The notes below the pieces were generated by a model. That model was not told where the DNA came from. It was given only the letters and a program-made list of their open reading frames with translations, and did not search any database. Position numbers and translations under genes: made by a program. 64,000 nt of DNA. Source: Acinetobacter pullicarnis (lineage in GTDB: Bacteria > Pseudomonadota > Gammaproteobacteria > Pseudomonadales > Moraxellaceae). This document shows, one piece after another, positions 9,239 through 20,231 of this stretch (positions within the stretch are counted from its first letter, which is position 1; every line of letters starts with the position of its first letter). Where the stretch lies: NCBI RefSeq assembly GCF_006352475.1, contig NZ_VCMZ01000001.1:2666001-2730000 (forward strand). Direction: 5' to 3'.

Positions 9239-10243
9239 CTAAGCGATATCTGCGGGAAAGCTAATTACTTTTGCCAGTTGCATTTGCTTTTGGATCACCA
9301 TCAATAAACGATCAATACCCAATGCGATTCCGCTGCATTCGCTCATATGTGGCAAGGCTGCCAACAGATAATGATCAACTGGCATTTCCGTTAAGCCACG
9401 TGCAGCGCGTTCAGCATTGTCTGCGGCAAAGCGACCTGCTAAAACATCAGCATCGATGAGTTCATCATAGGCATTTGCCAATTCTAAGCCTTCAATATAC
9501 AACTCAAAACGTGCAGCGACCTGTTCACCATCTTCATCCAATTTAACCTTGGCCAAAGATGCCATCTCTGGTGGAAAATCGGTGAGGAAAACTGGGGTAT
9601 CAAAACCTAAACTTGGCTCAACCATATGTGAAAACAGTAAATCGATATAGCCCAAACGATCATCCCCCAAGTCCAGATCGAGACCAACACGGCACGCACT
9701 CTGCTTGAGCTCAGCCAGACTCGCCTGTAAGGGATTGATATCTAGTCGTTGAATAAAGGCTTCTTTATAGCTCAAAATCATCGGGCGGACTTCACCAAGT
9801 CGCTCAGCCAAGACCAGGTTGAGTAAATCAGCCACTTCATGCATCAAGCCTTGTAAGCTCAGACCGGGGCGATACCATTCCAACATGGTAAATTCACTAT
9901 TGTGTTTACGGCCGTGCTCATCATCTCGAAATACCTTACAAATCTGATAGATTGGCCCACTGCCACTGGCCAATAAACGCTTCATTGGGAATTCGGGGGA
10001 GGTCTGTAAATAATGCGTATATGCCTGTCCGCCCAGATGCCGTTTGACTGTAATTGAAGCCAAATGCACATCGGTGACTGCTGCTTGTGAAACAACAGGT
10101 GTTTCTACTTCAAGTACCTCACGTGCAGCAAAGAACTGACGAATTTGGGTATAGAGCTTTGCGCGGGCTTTTAACGCCGCCAGATCACAGGTCGGTTGAA
10201 AGCCATGTTCTGTACTATTTGCATACTGTTGATCTAGACTCAT
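9239..10243 (-). CDS. epmA: EF-P lysine beta-lysyltransferase (lysyl-tRNA synthetase-like)
   Basis: A truncated class II lysyl-tRNA synthetase paralogue lacking the tRNA anticodon-binding domain. EpmA attaches beta-lysine to elongation factor P to help ribosomes through polyproline. It shows motif 2-like residues (FRDDEHGRKHNSEFTMLEWY), the substrate region ELANAYDEL, and class II motif 3 GIALGIDRLLM near the C-terminus. I choose the ATG at 10243 (334 residues), with GGAG seven bases upstream. That ATG overlaps the pdxB stop as ATGA, which implies translational coupling. The E. coli protein is of similar length (325). Confidence 0.93.
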   Translation of the reverse strand: MSLDQQYANSTEHGFQPTCDLAALKARAKLYTQIRQFFAAREVLEVETPVVSQAAVTDVHLASITVKRHLGGQAYTHYLQTSPEFPMKRLLASGSGPIYQICKVFRDDEHGRKHNSEFTMLEWYRPGLSLQGLMHEVADLLNLVLAERLGEVRPMILSYKEAFIQRLDINPLQASLAELKQSACRVGLDLDLGDDRLGYIDLLFSHMVEPSLGFDTPVFLTDFPPEMASLAKVKLDEDGEQVAARFELYIEGLELANAYDELIDADVLAGRFAADNAERAARGLTEMPVDHYLLAALPHMSECSGIALGIDRLLMVIQKQMQLAKVISFPADIA

Positions 10244-11307
10244 ACATTTGCTCCGCCATGTGCTGACCATTCGCGGCGTAAGGGATAGTCTTTACGCAAA
10301 CGGTCAAAGGCCGCCTGATCGACAACACCATCTTTTAAGCAGGCACGTAATTGCGCATCGTCTCGCGCAATATCATAGATCTCGACCAAGTGCTGTTTCA
10401 ATACCTGTTCTAAGCTTTGTTCTGCTGTGAAATATGGTGTTGCAGCAGGCAATTGATCTTCAATTTTTTTATTCGCAGGGACGGCAATGCTTTGGCAAAA
10501 TGCTTCATAAATCATTTGTGTGCCACGTGCTTTGCCTTCTAAGCTGTAGCCTGCAATATGTGGGGTTGCCAAACGTAGTAAATTGAGCAATTGCGCTGAA
10601 ATCTGTGGCTCATGTTCAAACACATCGAGTACCACGGCACGACCTGTCTGCTGAATATCTGCAATCAGTGCAGCCTCTTCAACCACTGGACCACGTGAAG
10701 AATTAATCAAAATTGCCTGTGGCTTCAGTAATGCCAATGCAGCTGTATTGATTAAATGCTGCGTCGGATAATCCCCCACTTTAATCAACGGCACATGTAA
10801 AGACACCGCATCTGCCGTGCTCAGTAATTGATTGAGTTCTACCTGTTCAACATCAGCCAACTGTACGTGTGGATCATAGGCCAATACCTTCCAACCCAAA
10901 CGCTGAGCAAGCTTGGCTAGACGCGTCCCCACATTGCCTAAGCCAACAATACCCAAGCAAAAATCTTTTTGTGCTAAAGCCGTGGGATGTACAGATAAAA
11001 TTGCAGTGATGACATATTCAGCAACCGCTTGTGCATTACAACCGGGAGCATTTGACCACGCAATCTGCTGTTGTGCCAAAGCAGTTTGATCAAGGTGATC
11101 AGTACCGATGGTGGCACTGCCCACAAACTTAAGTTGACTGTTCTCTAATAATGCAGCATTGACTTGGGTGACAGAACGCACCAGCAGCACTTCGGCATCC
11201 TGAATATCTGCATGACCGAGATGGCGACCTGCCATATGATGAATCGGGCCAAAATCTGCAAAGAAGTATTCCGTCAATGCCAGGTTTTCATCAGCGACAA
11301 TATTCAT
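10240..11307 (-). CDS. pdxB: Erythronate-4-phosphate dehydrogenase
   Basis: A D-2-hydroxyacid dehydrogenase acting in the DXP-dependent pyridoxal phosphate pathway, where it oxidises 4-phosphoerythronate. The Rossmann motif GIVGLGNVGTRLAKLAQRLG and the catalytic R/E/H framework (NSSRGPVVEE, VLDVFEHEP, ATPHIAGYS) are visible. The extra C-terminal PdxB dimerisation domain accounts for the 355-residue length. The gene leads a two-gene leftward unit with epmA (4-bp ATGA overlap). A good promoter sits just upstream at 11335-11363. Confidence 0.94.
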   Translation of the reverse strand: MNIVADENLALTEYFFADFGPIHHMAGRHLGHADIQDAEVLLVRSVTQVNAALLENSQLKFVGSATIGTDHLDQTALAQQQIAWSNAPGCNAQAVAEYVITAILSVHPTALAQKDFCLGIVGLGNVGTRLAKLAQRLGWKVLAYDPHVQLADVEQVELNQLLSTADAVSLHVPLIKVGDYPTQHLINTAALALLKPQAILINSSRGPVVEEAALIADIQQTGRAVVLDVFEHEPQISAQLLNLLRLATPHIAGYSLEGKARGTQMIYEAFCQSIAVPANKKIEDQLPAATPYFTAEQSLEQVLKQHLVEIYDIARDDAQLRACLKDGVVDQAAFDRLRKDYPLRREWSAHGGANV

Positions 11308-12995
<1,688 letters not shown>

Positions 12996-13012
12996 TGATC
13001 TAGCACCTGCTA

Positions 13013-13052
13013 ATCAAACAAAAAACCGCCTGATGGCGGTTTTTTGTTTGAT
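13013..13052. terminator. Bidirectional intrinsic terminator after argG
   Basis: A perfect 18-bp stem (13013-13030 with 13035-13052) has a 4-nt TGAT loop, a GC core of ACCGCC/GGCGGT, and A/T runs on both sides. It can terminate argG rightward and the L,D-transpeptidase gene leftward, which converge here. Confidence 0.92.
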
Positions 13053-13098
13053 GCAGCTTCTCGCTTCTAAAATAGCGCAAAGCTTTAACTCTAAAGCG

Positions 13099-14106
13099 TT
13101 ATTCTAAAAACTTAACCACGACGCCTGACTGTACTTTACGGCCTAAGTCATTGGCATCCCAATTGGTTAAGCGAATACAGCCATGTGAAGCTGTTTTCGA
13201 AATCAACGACGGATTTGGTGTGCCATGAATGCCAAAAGTAGGCTTACTCAAGGCAATCCAGATATTTCCTACAGGACCATTCGGACCGGGTGGCAAGCTC
13301 AACGGCTTTTTATTATTGCCCTGTACAAAGTTCTTGGGTGAATAGCCATAGACTGGATTATGTGCCACTTTCACCACACTATGCGTGCCACTAGGCGAAG
13401 GCGTATCAGATCCCCCAATGGTTGCAGGAAAAGAACCGATCAATTGATTGTTTGAGTTAAACAAGTAAAGCTGTCTGGCGCTTTTATGCGCCACAATCAG
13501 TGTGACATCGTTGGGTAAATCATTGCGCACATTGGGTACCAATAAACGCTCTCCTACCTGATTAAACTTGGCTTTTGGATTGAGCTGACGTAAAAATGCT
13601 TCATCAATATGAAACTTTTCTCCCAACATTTCACTGACACGGGTGTAATACAGGCCTTTCATTTTGGCTTGTTCTGCATAGTTCCGTGGAATGCTATTGG
13701 CATAAGGCCCCTTCAGATCTTCAGCCGTAATTTGATAATAGCCAAATGCAGGTTTGCTTTGTTTGGAAAGTAAATGATTCCAGGTCTGCTGAGTCAACTC
13801 ACCCGTTGCCGCAAACCCGTGCATTTGCTGATAGGCTGAAATGGCTTTTAAAAAGTTTTTACCACTGGTGGCATCAATGGCACCTGGCGAAGCATGCGCA
13901 TTGTTCAACATCACCTGTGCTTTGGCATACACTGGAAACTGCCCACGACCAATGTTTTCATACCAACTGGCACTATTAATTTGCTCTAAGCTCCACTCTG
14001 TCGTATTTACTTGAGCAACGGCATTCGGCTGTGGCTTTGCATAAGCAGGTACATTGCACAGCATAAAGCTCAATAAAAAAATTATTCTTCGTTGATCCCA
14101 ACTCAT
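13099..14106 (-). CDS. L,D-transpeptidase (YkuD domain) with peptidoglycan-binding region
   Basis: A secreted cell-wall enzyme that forms 3-3 peptide cross-links or attaches substrates to peptidoglycan. An N-terminal signal peptide (SWDQRRIIFLLSFMLCNVPAYA) is followed by a region resembling a degenerate peptidoglycan-binding domain (about residues 40-110) and a LysM-like stretch ending in VGERLLVPN. The YkuD catalytic domain has FPATIGGSDTPSPSG and the active-site motif GIHGTPNP...SHGCIRL, with the nucleophilic Cys and both His present. I start at the ATG at 14106 (335 residues). It may correspond to a periplasmic Ldt of Acinetobacter, but I cannot assign a specific gene name. It stands alone and converges with argG. 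Confidence 0.9.
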   Translation of the reverse strand: MSWDQRRIIFLLSFMLCNVPAYAKPQPNAVAQVNTTEWSLEQINSASWYENIGRGQFPVYAKAQVMLNNAHASPGAIDATSGKNFLKAISAYQQMHGFAATGELTQQTWNHLLSKQSKPAFGYYQITAEDLKGPYANSIPRNYAEQAKMKGLYYTRVSEMLGEKFHIDEAFLRQLNPKAKFNQVGERLLVPNVRNDLPNDVTLIVAHKSARQLYLFNSNNQLIGSFPATIGGSDTPSPSGTHSVVKVAHNPVYGYSPKNFVQGNNKKPLSLPPGPNGPVGNIWIALSKPTFGIHGTPNPSLISKTASHGCIRLTNWDANDLGRKVQSGVVVKFLE

Positions 14107-14285
14107 AAAAAATCTCAAGAAATTAAAACGGTATTTTTTGAAAGCAGCACATCCATGATTGTGACTTACAAAGCTTTCAATGCATTAAAGTGTAGTATTC
14201 TACTTGTTATAATTTATTTATGATAAACAATAGTCTATTTATAATATTAACTGTTCAAATCGAAAGCGCATGATCGAGATATTGC

Positions 14286-14313
14286 ATAAAAAAAGCCCCG
14301 ATTTCGGGGCTTT
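14286..14313 (-). terminator. Intrinsic terminator of the DegP-like gene
   Basis: AAAGCCCCG (14292-14300) pairs with CGGGGCTTT (14305-14313) around an ATTT loop. Read leftward, the stem is followed by a run of seven T. It lies about 50 bp after the protease stop codon. Confidence 0.9.
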
Positions 14314-14361
14314 GCTTAATTCAAACCGTGAGTTATTTGAGTGATTGATCAAATAGTATTC

Positions 14362-15753
14362 TTATTCGATACGCAATCCAATCATCCCCGGTTGACCTCC
14401 ACGTACGATTGCCACGCGTGCCACCGTTTTCTTCCGTAAGTCTTCGACAACCCCAATAAAATCTTCTGGGCTTAAGATTTTTTTACCGTTGATTTCAGTA
14501 ATCACATCGCCAGCCATAATTTTTGATTGTGCTGCCAAGCCACCACGTGTTACATCTTTAATCAGCACCCCGCCTGCAAGTCCTAAACCTGCTTTTTCTG
14601 TTTCACTTAAAGCCCGAATTGCAACGCCAAGCACTGGACCTTTTTTAACAGTGACATTCCCAGTACCGTCACCACCTTTGGCCGGCGTATCATCTGGAGA
14701 GGTTGCCAAAACTGCGGTAATCACGCGTGGTTTATCATCACGTAATATTTCAAGCTGAATGCTTTGGTTTGGCGTGGTACGATTTAGGAAATTCATTAAA
14801 TCAGAAGTTCTAGAAATAGATGAATTGTTGTATTTCATAATCACATCACCCGCTTTCAAACCCGCTTTTTCGGCTGGTGAATTCGGTGCAACGCTGGTGA
14901 CCAGTGAGCCTTCTGGTTTTGGTAATTTATAAGCTTCGGCTAAATTACGATCAATATCTTGTAAGGCAACGCCCAAATACGCACGGGTTACTTTACCGTT
15001 CTTTTTCAACTGATCCGCAATGTCCATTGCAACGTCAATCGGAATCGAGAAAGACAGTCCCATATAACCGCCCGTCCCACTAAAGATCCGCGAGTTCACC
15101 CCAATCACTTGACCTTGTTGGTTAAACAAAGGCCCGCCAGAGTTGCCCGGATTTAAGGCTGCATCGGTTTGAATAAATGGCACTGCGGTTTCTGCATTCA
15201 TATTTCTAGACTTGGCACTGACAATCCCCGCTGAAGCTGAATAATCAAATCCAAACGGTGAACCAATCGCTAATACAGGCTGTCCCACTTTGAGCTGATC
15301 AACATTGCCGACACCCAGTGCTGGAAAATTTTTGCCATCAACTTTCAGTAAAGCCACATCCGTACGGGCATCACTTCCCACCACAGTGGCATCAATTTCA
15401 CGGCGATCATTTAATAAAATTGTGACTTTAGAAGCATCTGCAACCACATGATGATTCGTCAATAAATAACCATCTTGGCTAATAAAAAATGCACTGCCAT
15501 AAGCGGTTTTTTCTTGTGGTGCGCGTTGTTCTGGAATAATGATGCGATTACCAAAAAAGCGTTTTAAAATTTCTGGTACTTGTTGCTGTAGCAACTCATC
15601 CTCAGACATTTTCTTGACCACATTGACACTCACCACGCCAGGGCTCACTTGCTCAACGAGGTTGGAAAAATCAACAGGGGCCGCTGCTTGGGCTTGGGCT
15701 GCAAAAGTAAATACAGCAGCAAACATTCCATTTTTTAAATATTGACGCTTCAT
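14362..15753 (-). CDS. Periplasmic serine protease DegP/HtrA (MucD type)
   Basis: A trypsin-like envelope quality-control protease and chaperone. A signal peptide (MKRQYLKNGMFAAVFTFAAQAQA) is followed by the protease domain with the triad in order: His in LLTNHHVVADA, Asp in DARTDVALLKV, and Ser in LNPGNSGGPLF. Two PDZ domains follow (about residues 260-350, with YLGVALQDI, and 375-460, with GVAIRALSE). I start at the ATG at 15753 (463 residues), which places the signal peptide at the N-terminus. Length and two PDZ domains fit DegP/MucD rather than DegS. It is monocistronic with its own terminator. A possible -35 TTGACT lies about 120 bp upstream. Confidence 0.93.
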   Translation of the reverse strand: MKRQYLKNGMFAAVFTFAAQAQAAAPVDFSNLVEQVSPGVVSVNVVKKMSEDELLQQQVPEILKRFFGNRIIIPEQRAPQEKTAYGSAFFISQDGYLLTNHHVVADASKVTILLNDRREIDATVVGSDARTDVALLKVDGKNFPALGVGNVDQLKVGQPVLAIGSPFGFDYSASAGIVSAKSRNMNAETAVPFIQTDAALNPGNSGGPLFNQQGQVIGVNSRIFSGTGGYMGLSFSIPIDVAMDIADQLKKNGKVTRAYLGVALQDIDRNLAEAYKLPKPEGSLVTSVAPNSPAEKAGLKAGDVIMKYNNSSISRTSDLMNFLNRTTPNQSIQLEILRDDKPRVITAVLATSPDDTPAKGGDGTGNVTVKKGPVLGVAIRALSETEKAGLGLAGGVLIKDVTRGGLAAQSKIMAGDVITEINGKKILSPEDFIGVVEDLRKKTVARVAIVRGGQPGMIGLRIE

Positions 15754-15994
15754 GAACCACAACTCACAAATGATATTTTTACAACAAAAGGTTGTAGCAT
15801 ATTAAATTCTGCCTTTACGTAAAAATATGTTTCTATATTTTTATAAAACAATATCTTAGTCAAAAACACTCAAAATCAGCTATCTTCTACTTTTTCCGTA
15901 TTTTTTTATCTCATTCGCCCTATTCTTTAGTGGATAAGGCTTGAATTATAGATAAAAAAAGAGTGTGATAAACGGACTATTTTCCAGTTAGCTG

Positions 15995-17650
15995 ATGGAC
16001 ATGTCTAATTTGAACAGCACACATCATTTTGATGTGATCATTGTAGGAAGTGGCGGTGCAGGGTTAAGTTTAGCGTTATCTCTGCCTGAACATTTTAAAA
16101 TTGCCATTCTTGCAAAATCTCATTTAACCGATGCCAGTACCTATTATGCGCAAGGCGGTGTTGCTGCAGTCTTGGATCAATCCGACTCTATTCAGCAACA
16201 TATAGATGACACCATGATTGCCGGTGTGGATCTGTGTGAATTAGATGCCGTTCAGCAAACCGTGAATGGTGGTAAGCCTTCTGTCGATTTCTTGCTGCAA
16301 CAAGGCGTTGCTTTTACTCTTGATCAAGATCAGCAACTGCATTTAACCCGTGAAGGAGGCCATTCTCAGCGTCGTATTATCCATGCTGCAGATGCCACGG
16401 GCAAAGCGATCTCCACCACCTTGGTGCAGCGCGCGCAAGAAAAAGCCAACATTCAGATTTTCGAAAACTTTATTGCAATTGATGTGATCAGTCACGCCAA
16501 ACTTGGCTGTGATACCCAGCCAAACCGTGCACTGGGGCTCTATGCACTTGATGAACAACATCAAACCGTACATACCTTTTTAGCACCCTTTACCGCCCTC
16601 GCTTGTGGTGGTGCCATGAAAGCGTACTTGTACACTTCAAATCCAGATATTGCCACAGGTGATGGGATTGCCATGGCCTATCGTGCTGGTTGTCGCGTCG
16701 CCAATATGGAGTTCAACCAATTCCATCCGACTTGTCTTTACCACCCTCAAGCACGCTCCTTTCTGATTACTGAAGCGATGCGCGGTGAAGGTGCCTATTT
16801 ACGCTTACCGAGCGGTGAGCGCTTTATGCTGCGCTTTGATGAGCGTGCTGAATTGGCACCACGTGATATTGTCGCACGTGCCATCGATTTTGAAATCAAA
16901 CGCTTAGGCATACGTCATGTCTGGTTAGACATTACCCATCAGCCTGCAGATTTTGTAAAAGAACATTTTCCAACCCTCTATGCACGCTTGCTTGAACTCG
17001 GCATTGATATCACCACTGAGATGATCCCCGTGGTGCCAGCCGCACATTACACCTGTGGTGGCGTAATGGTCGATGAACATAGCCAAACCGACTTGCCCGG
17101 CTTATATGCCATTGGTGAAACGGCATATACTGGTTTGCATGGTTCCAACCGGATGGCCAGCAACTCGCTGCTGGAGTGTTTTGTCTATGGCATGAGTGCT
17201 GCACAGCATATTGAACAGCACTTTGACCCAAGCTTTGATTATCCAAGCATTCCAGCGTGGGATACCTCTCAAGTCACCGATGCCGATGAAGATGTGGTGA
17301 TTCTACAAAATTGGGATGAACTGCGTGCCACCATGTGGAACTATGTCGGCATTGTGCGCACCACCAAGCGGCTACAACGCGCGCTACACCGTATCGAGAT
17401 GCTCAAAAAAGAAATTACCGAATATTATCAAGATTACTATGTCAGTAAGAATTTGATTGAACTGCGTAATTTGGTTTTAGTCTCCGAAATGATTGTACGC
17501 TGCGCCATGCAACGTAAAGAGTCCCGTGGCTTGCACTACACGCTCGATTATCCTGAACTTGCCACGGAACTACGCAAAACGGTATTGAATCCACCCAATT
17601 TTCAAGTTGAACAGCCCTTGGTCAATGTAGACAGCCCCGATCTTTGCTAG
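15995..17650 (+). CDS. nadB: L-aspartate oxidase
   Basis: A flavoenzyme that oxidises L-aspartate to iminoaspartate, the first step of NAD synthesis, and passes it to quinolinate synthase NadA. The FAD-binding N-terminus has [16 protein letters not shown], followed by [14 protein letters not shown]. The fumarate reductase-family active-site blocks are [59 protein letters not shown] and [17 protein letters not shown]. At 551 residues it is close to the usual 530-550. ATGs at 15995 and 16001 are both possible starts. No other NAD genes are adjacent, and the upstream 230 bp contain no obvious operator. Confidence 0.95.
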   Translation: MDMSNLNSTHHFDVIIVGSGGAGLSLALSLPEHFKIAILAKSHLTDASTYYAQGGVAAVLDQSDSIQQHIDDTMIAGVDLCELDAVQQTVNGGKPSVDFLLQQGVAFTLDQDQQLHLTREGGHSQRRIIHAADATGKAISTTLVQRAQEKANIQIFENFIAIDVISHAKLGCDTQPNRALGLYALDEQHQTVHTFLAPFTALACGGAMKAYLYTSNPDIATGDGIAMAYRAGCRVANMEFNQFHPTCLYHPQARSFLITEAMRGEGAYLRLPSGERFMLRFDERAELAPRDIVARAIDFEIKRLGIRHVWLDITHQPADFVKEHFPTLYARLLELGIDITTEMIPVVPAAHYTCGGVMVDEHSQTDLPGLYAIGETAYTGLHGSNRMASNSLLECFVYGMSAAQHIEQHFDPSFDYPSIPAWDTSQVTDADEDVVILQNWDELRATMWNYVGIVRTTKRLQRALHRIEMLKKEITEYYQDYYVSKNLIELRNLVLVSEMIVRCAMQRKESRGLHYTLDYPELATELRKTVLNPPNFQVEQPLVNVDSPDLC

Positions 17651-17660
17651 GTCGGGCGGC

Positions 17661-18539
17661 TCAACATTGGCTGCTATGGCTGCCTATCGAATCATGCAAA
17701 AGCATTGGGCATTCAGCAATCTCAGCAGCGATTTCCGCATCTGTATCAGCGCTACGCGCGTGTTGCAGATGCGTTTTAAAATAACGTTTCGGTGAAACTT
17801 GCATAATTTTCTTAAACATTAAAATAAATGAGGTATCGCTGTCATAACCAAGGCGATCAGCAATACGTTGTACCGCACTGCCCTCACTTAACCATTGTAA
17901 TGCCAGTAAAATATGCAGCTTCTTCCGCCATTGGTTGATGCTCATACCCGTTGCGGCTTGGAATGCCCGCGTCATACTGCGTTCGCTCATACAACAGCGT
18001 TCCGCCCATGCCGCTAAACTTAAATTTTGCTCTGGATGTTGTAATACCGTTTGAGAAATCTTTTTCAGGCGTAAATCTTGCGGCATCGGTAAATAGAAAA
18101 ATTGTTGAGGGGCGCTAATAATTTCATCAATTAAACATTGCATTAGGCGCTGATCTTGTGCCGTTTCATATTCAAAGGGAATCTGTTCTGCGCGTAGTAA
18201 TAAGGCTTTGAGAAAATCGCTGATCTGATACATTTGAAAGTCGTTGGGAATATCAATTCCCAACTCACGATCAATAAATACAACATAACCTGAAGAATAA
18301 CCGTAACTTTTTCCAACATGTGGCGTGAAGGCGGGAATCCAAAGCGCGCTATTGGGCGGTACAATCCAAATCCCCTGCTCTGTCTCTAAGGTCATTAGGC
18401 CATTCAAAGTAACCACAAACTGATTTTTAGGATGTTGATGTAACTCAAGCTCCCAATCAGGAACCTGTTCTTGCATTTTAATGATGACCACAGGACGGTT
18501 GAGCGTATCGGCAAAACGATTATTTAGCGGTGTATCCAT
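17661..18539 (-). CDS. AraC-family transcriptional regulator
   Basis: A 292-residue regulator with an N-terminal cupin-like sensor domain (HQHPKNQFVVTLNG, WIVPPNSALWIPAFTPH) and a C-terminal AraC-type double helix-turn-helix (LSLAAWAERCCMSERSMTRAFQ; VQRIADRLGYDSDTSFILMFKK). The second helix-turn-helix has the typical ALxLGY-like core. It follows the 129-residue unknown gene by 18 bp on the same strand, so the two are probably co-transcribed. A Fur-like palindrome in front of that pair suggests an iron-related role, but the effector and targets are unknown. The C-terminal ~30 residues after the helix-turn-helix look unstructured. Confidence 0.88.
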   Translation of the reverse strand: MDTPLNNRFADTLNRPVVIIKMQEQVPDWELELHQHPKNQFVVTLNGLMTLETEQGIWIVPPNSALWIPAFTPHVGKSYGYSSGYVVFIDRELGIDIPNDFQMYQISDFLKALLLRAEQIPFEYETAQDQRLMQCLIDEIISAPQQFFYLPMPQDLRLKKISQTVLQHPEQNLSLAAWAERCCMSERSMTRAFQAATGMSINQWRKKLHILLALQWLSEGSAVQRIADRLGYDSDTSFILMFKKIMQVSPKRYFKTHLQHARSADTDAEIAAEIAECPMLLHDSIGSHSSQC

Positions 18540-18557
18540 ATCCAGTAAACTGCTCTC

Positions 18558-18941
18558 TCAAATTTTAAGTACCGCCTGAATCAGCTGTTGTGCTTGTGCT
18601 TGATTGGCCACGACAAACATGGGATAGCCTGAAAACTTAATGAAATTATTGGCAAATTTCTGAGCACTTAAGCGAATCTGTTCATCAGGCTCAACATGTA
18701 TTAAGGCTTTAACAAAGGTGGTCAAGGTCTGACGTTTTTGTTTTACCCAAGCTGCCACTTTTTTGCGTTCATCGTGACTGGCCTGCTGCTGCGGAAATGG
18801 CCCTTCACTGATAAACACAAACGTTTTTTCATGAGCCAGTAAGGCTTCATACGCTGCAATATTGGCTTCAAAGCTTAGCGCATCTTCAAGCTGATAACTG
18901 ATTTTGACCACAGGGAAGTTTTGAGTTTCTTTGATATACAT
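18558..18941 (-). CDS. Small unknown protein upstream of an AraC regulator
   Basis: A 127-residue soluble protein that I do not recognise. Alternating hydrophobic and charged segments suggest a compact alpha/beta fold (FPVVKISYQLED, KTFVFISEGPF, ALIHVEPDE, YPMFVVANQAQAQ). The segment pattern loosely recalls STAS-like domains. There is no signal peptide, membrane segment or cysteine. I place the start at the ATG at 18941 because AGGAG lies seven bases upstream; an in-frame GTG at 18947 is less likely. It precedes the AraC-family gene by 18 bp and has a Fur-like palindrome directly before its ribosome site. Confidence 0.75.
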   Translation of the reverse strand: MYIKETQNFPVVKISYQLEDALSFEANIAAYEALLAHEKTFVFISEGPFPQQQASHDERKKVAAWVKQKRQTLTTFVKALIHVEPDEQIRLSAQKFANNFIKFSGYPMFVVANQAQAQQLIQAVLKI

Positions 18942-18957
18942 GATCACTCTCCTATTT

Positions 18958-18973
18958 AAGAATGATTCTTATT
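18958..18973 (-). promoter_or_regulatory. Fur-like palindrome before the unknown gene and AraC regulator
   Basis: AAGAATGATTCTT (18958-18970) is a near-perfect palindrome. By my alignment it agrees with 12 of 16 positions of the classical GATAATGATTATCATT Fur core when extended to 18973. It lies within about 10 bp of the Shine-Dalgarno of the leftward unit, a position suited to repression. Confidence 0.4.
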
Positions 18974-19069
18974 TTACCCGTGTGGTCTTTTGCCGCATCT
19001 GCTCAATCAGCCAAAAAATAGTGCTATTCAGCCATTTTACTTTGCATGGCCCCCGTTCGCCTATTCGTA

Positions 19070-19495
19070 CTAACGCAGTTCACGGCGTGGCGGAATCGAA
19101 TAACTTGCAGTGACATGCGCAACTGGGTCTGGAGAATCTACGGAGTAAATCCAAACCTCACCGACAATCAAAGTTTTGCCAACTTTCATTAACTTGCAAA
19201 CACCTCGAATATCTTGGCCACCTGCTGGTTTACGCAAAAAGTTAATATTCATATTGGTGGTCACTGCCAGTGCAACCAAACCAATTTCACCCAAGATTGC
19301 GACATATAAAGCAAAATCTGCCAATGTCATCATGGTGGGGCCAGACACGGTGCCACCGGGTCTAAGCTGATCAAGTGAAATTTTATGTCTAAGCGTCGCC
19401 CCCATACTGACCACGTCTTCAATGACACAATGTTCTAAGCTTTGCGGGAATTCACGTTGTAAAAACTGTTGGATTTCTGCCTGAGTCGTTTTCAT
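19070..19495 (-). CDS. PaaI-type hotdog thioesterase
   Basis: A 141-residue hotdog-fold acyl-CoA thioesterase-like protein. The central helix segment GGTVSGPTMMTLADFALYVAIL carries the conserved acidic residue of the PaaI/YbgC-type active site. The later strands include TTNMNINFLRKPAGGQDIRG, a typical family block. Substrate cannot be told; relatives hydrolyse aromatic or short acyl-CoA thioesters. It stands alone, with its own 100-bp upstream gap, between the tmk operon end and the small unknown gene. A start at 19495 gives the normal family length. Confidence 0.85.
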   Translation of the reverse strand: MKTTQAEIQQFLQREFPQSLEHCVIEDVVSMGATLRHKISLDQLRPGGTVSGPTMMTLADFALYVAILGEIGLVALAVTTNMNINFLRKPAGGQDIRGVCKLMKVGKTLIVGEVWIYSVDSPDPVAHVTASYSIPPRRELR

Positions 19496-19628
19496 TACAT
19501 TCCTTGTTGATTGATCCTATTGCCTCAACCATATTGAAAAATGCAAATAAGATAAAGGCTTAAATGAAAACCCAAGCGCTCAGTTATTTCAACGTCCCCT
19601 CACAAAACCATCACGCAGCACAAAACGC

Positions 19629-20231
19629 TTAGAGATAATCCAAAGCTTGAGCAAAAACCAGATCAGGGCCAAGACTGGCATCAAGACGTTTCATACGCTC
19701 GGGTTGCTGCTGATAAATTTCAGCATAGCCTGAGCGAACTTTGGCAAAGAATTCCATTTTCTCTTGTTCAAAGCGGTCCAATTCACCACGTGCGCGGGCA
19801 CGGGCCATGCCGAGTTCAATTGGCGCATCCAACCAAAAGGTAATATCGGGCATGCGACTAACAAAGTGTTGATTGAGCAGCTGTAATTTCTCTGGGCTCA
19901 AACCTCGTCCAGCGCATTGATAGGCATAACTGGCATCACAAAAGCGATCACAAAGCACCACTTGCCCTGCTTCTAAAGCAGGTTTAATCACATTTTGGAT
20001 ATGCTGGGCACGTGCCGCATACATCAGCAGTAACTCGGTGTCATTGCTCATCTTTTCGGTATGCGTCGTTGACAGTAAAAACTGGCGAATCTGTTCTGCC
20101 AATGGGGTTCCACCAGGCTCACGGGTTAACACCACTTGCTTATTCTGCTGTAAGAAATGTTCGTAGAGTTTATTGATCAGTGTGGTCTTGCCCACACCTT
20201 CGGTACCTTCAAAACTAATAAACATTTTCAT
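19629..20231 (-). CDS. tmk: Thymidylate kinase
   Basis: Phosphorylates dTMP to dTDP. The P-loop FEGTEGVGKTT, the REPGGTPLAEQIR block, the DRFCDASYAYQCAGRGL dTMP-binding motif and a LID region with basic residues (RARARGELDRFEQE) are all visible. Length (200 residues) fits the family. It is the last gene of the leftward pabC-mltG-tmk operon. Its start overlaps the mltG stop in an ATGA arrangement, so translation is likely coupled. ATGs at 20231 and 20225 are both possible. Confidence 0.96.
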   Translation of the reverse strand: MKMFISFEGTEGVGKTTLINKLYEHFLQQNKQVVLTREPGGTPLAEQIRQFLLSTTHTEKMSNDTELLLMYAARAQHIQNVIKPALEAGQVVLCDRFCDASYAYQCAGRGLSPEKLQLLNQHFVSRMPDITFWLDAPIELGMARARARGELDRFEQEKMEFFAKVRSGYAEIYQQQPERMKRLDASLGPDLVFAQALDYL

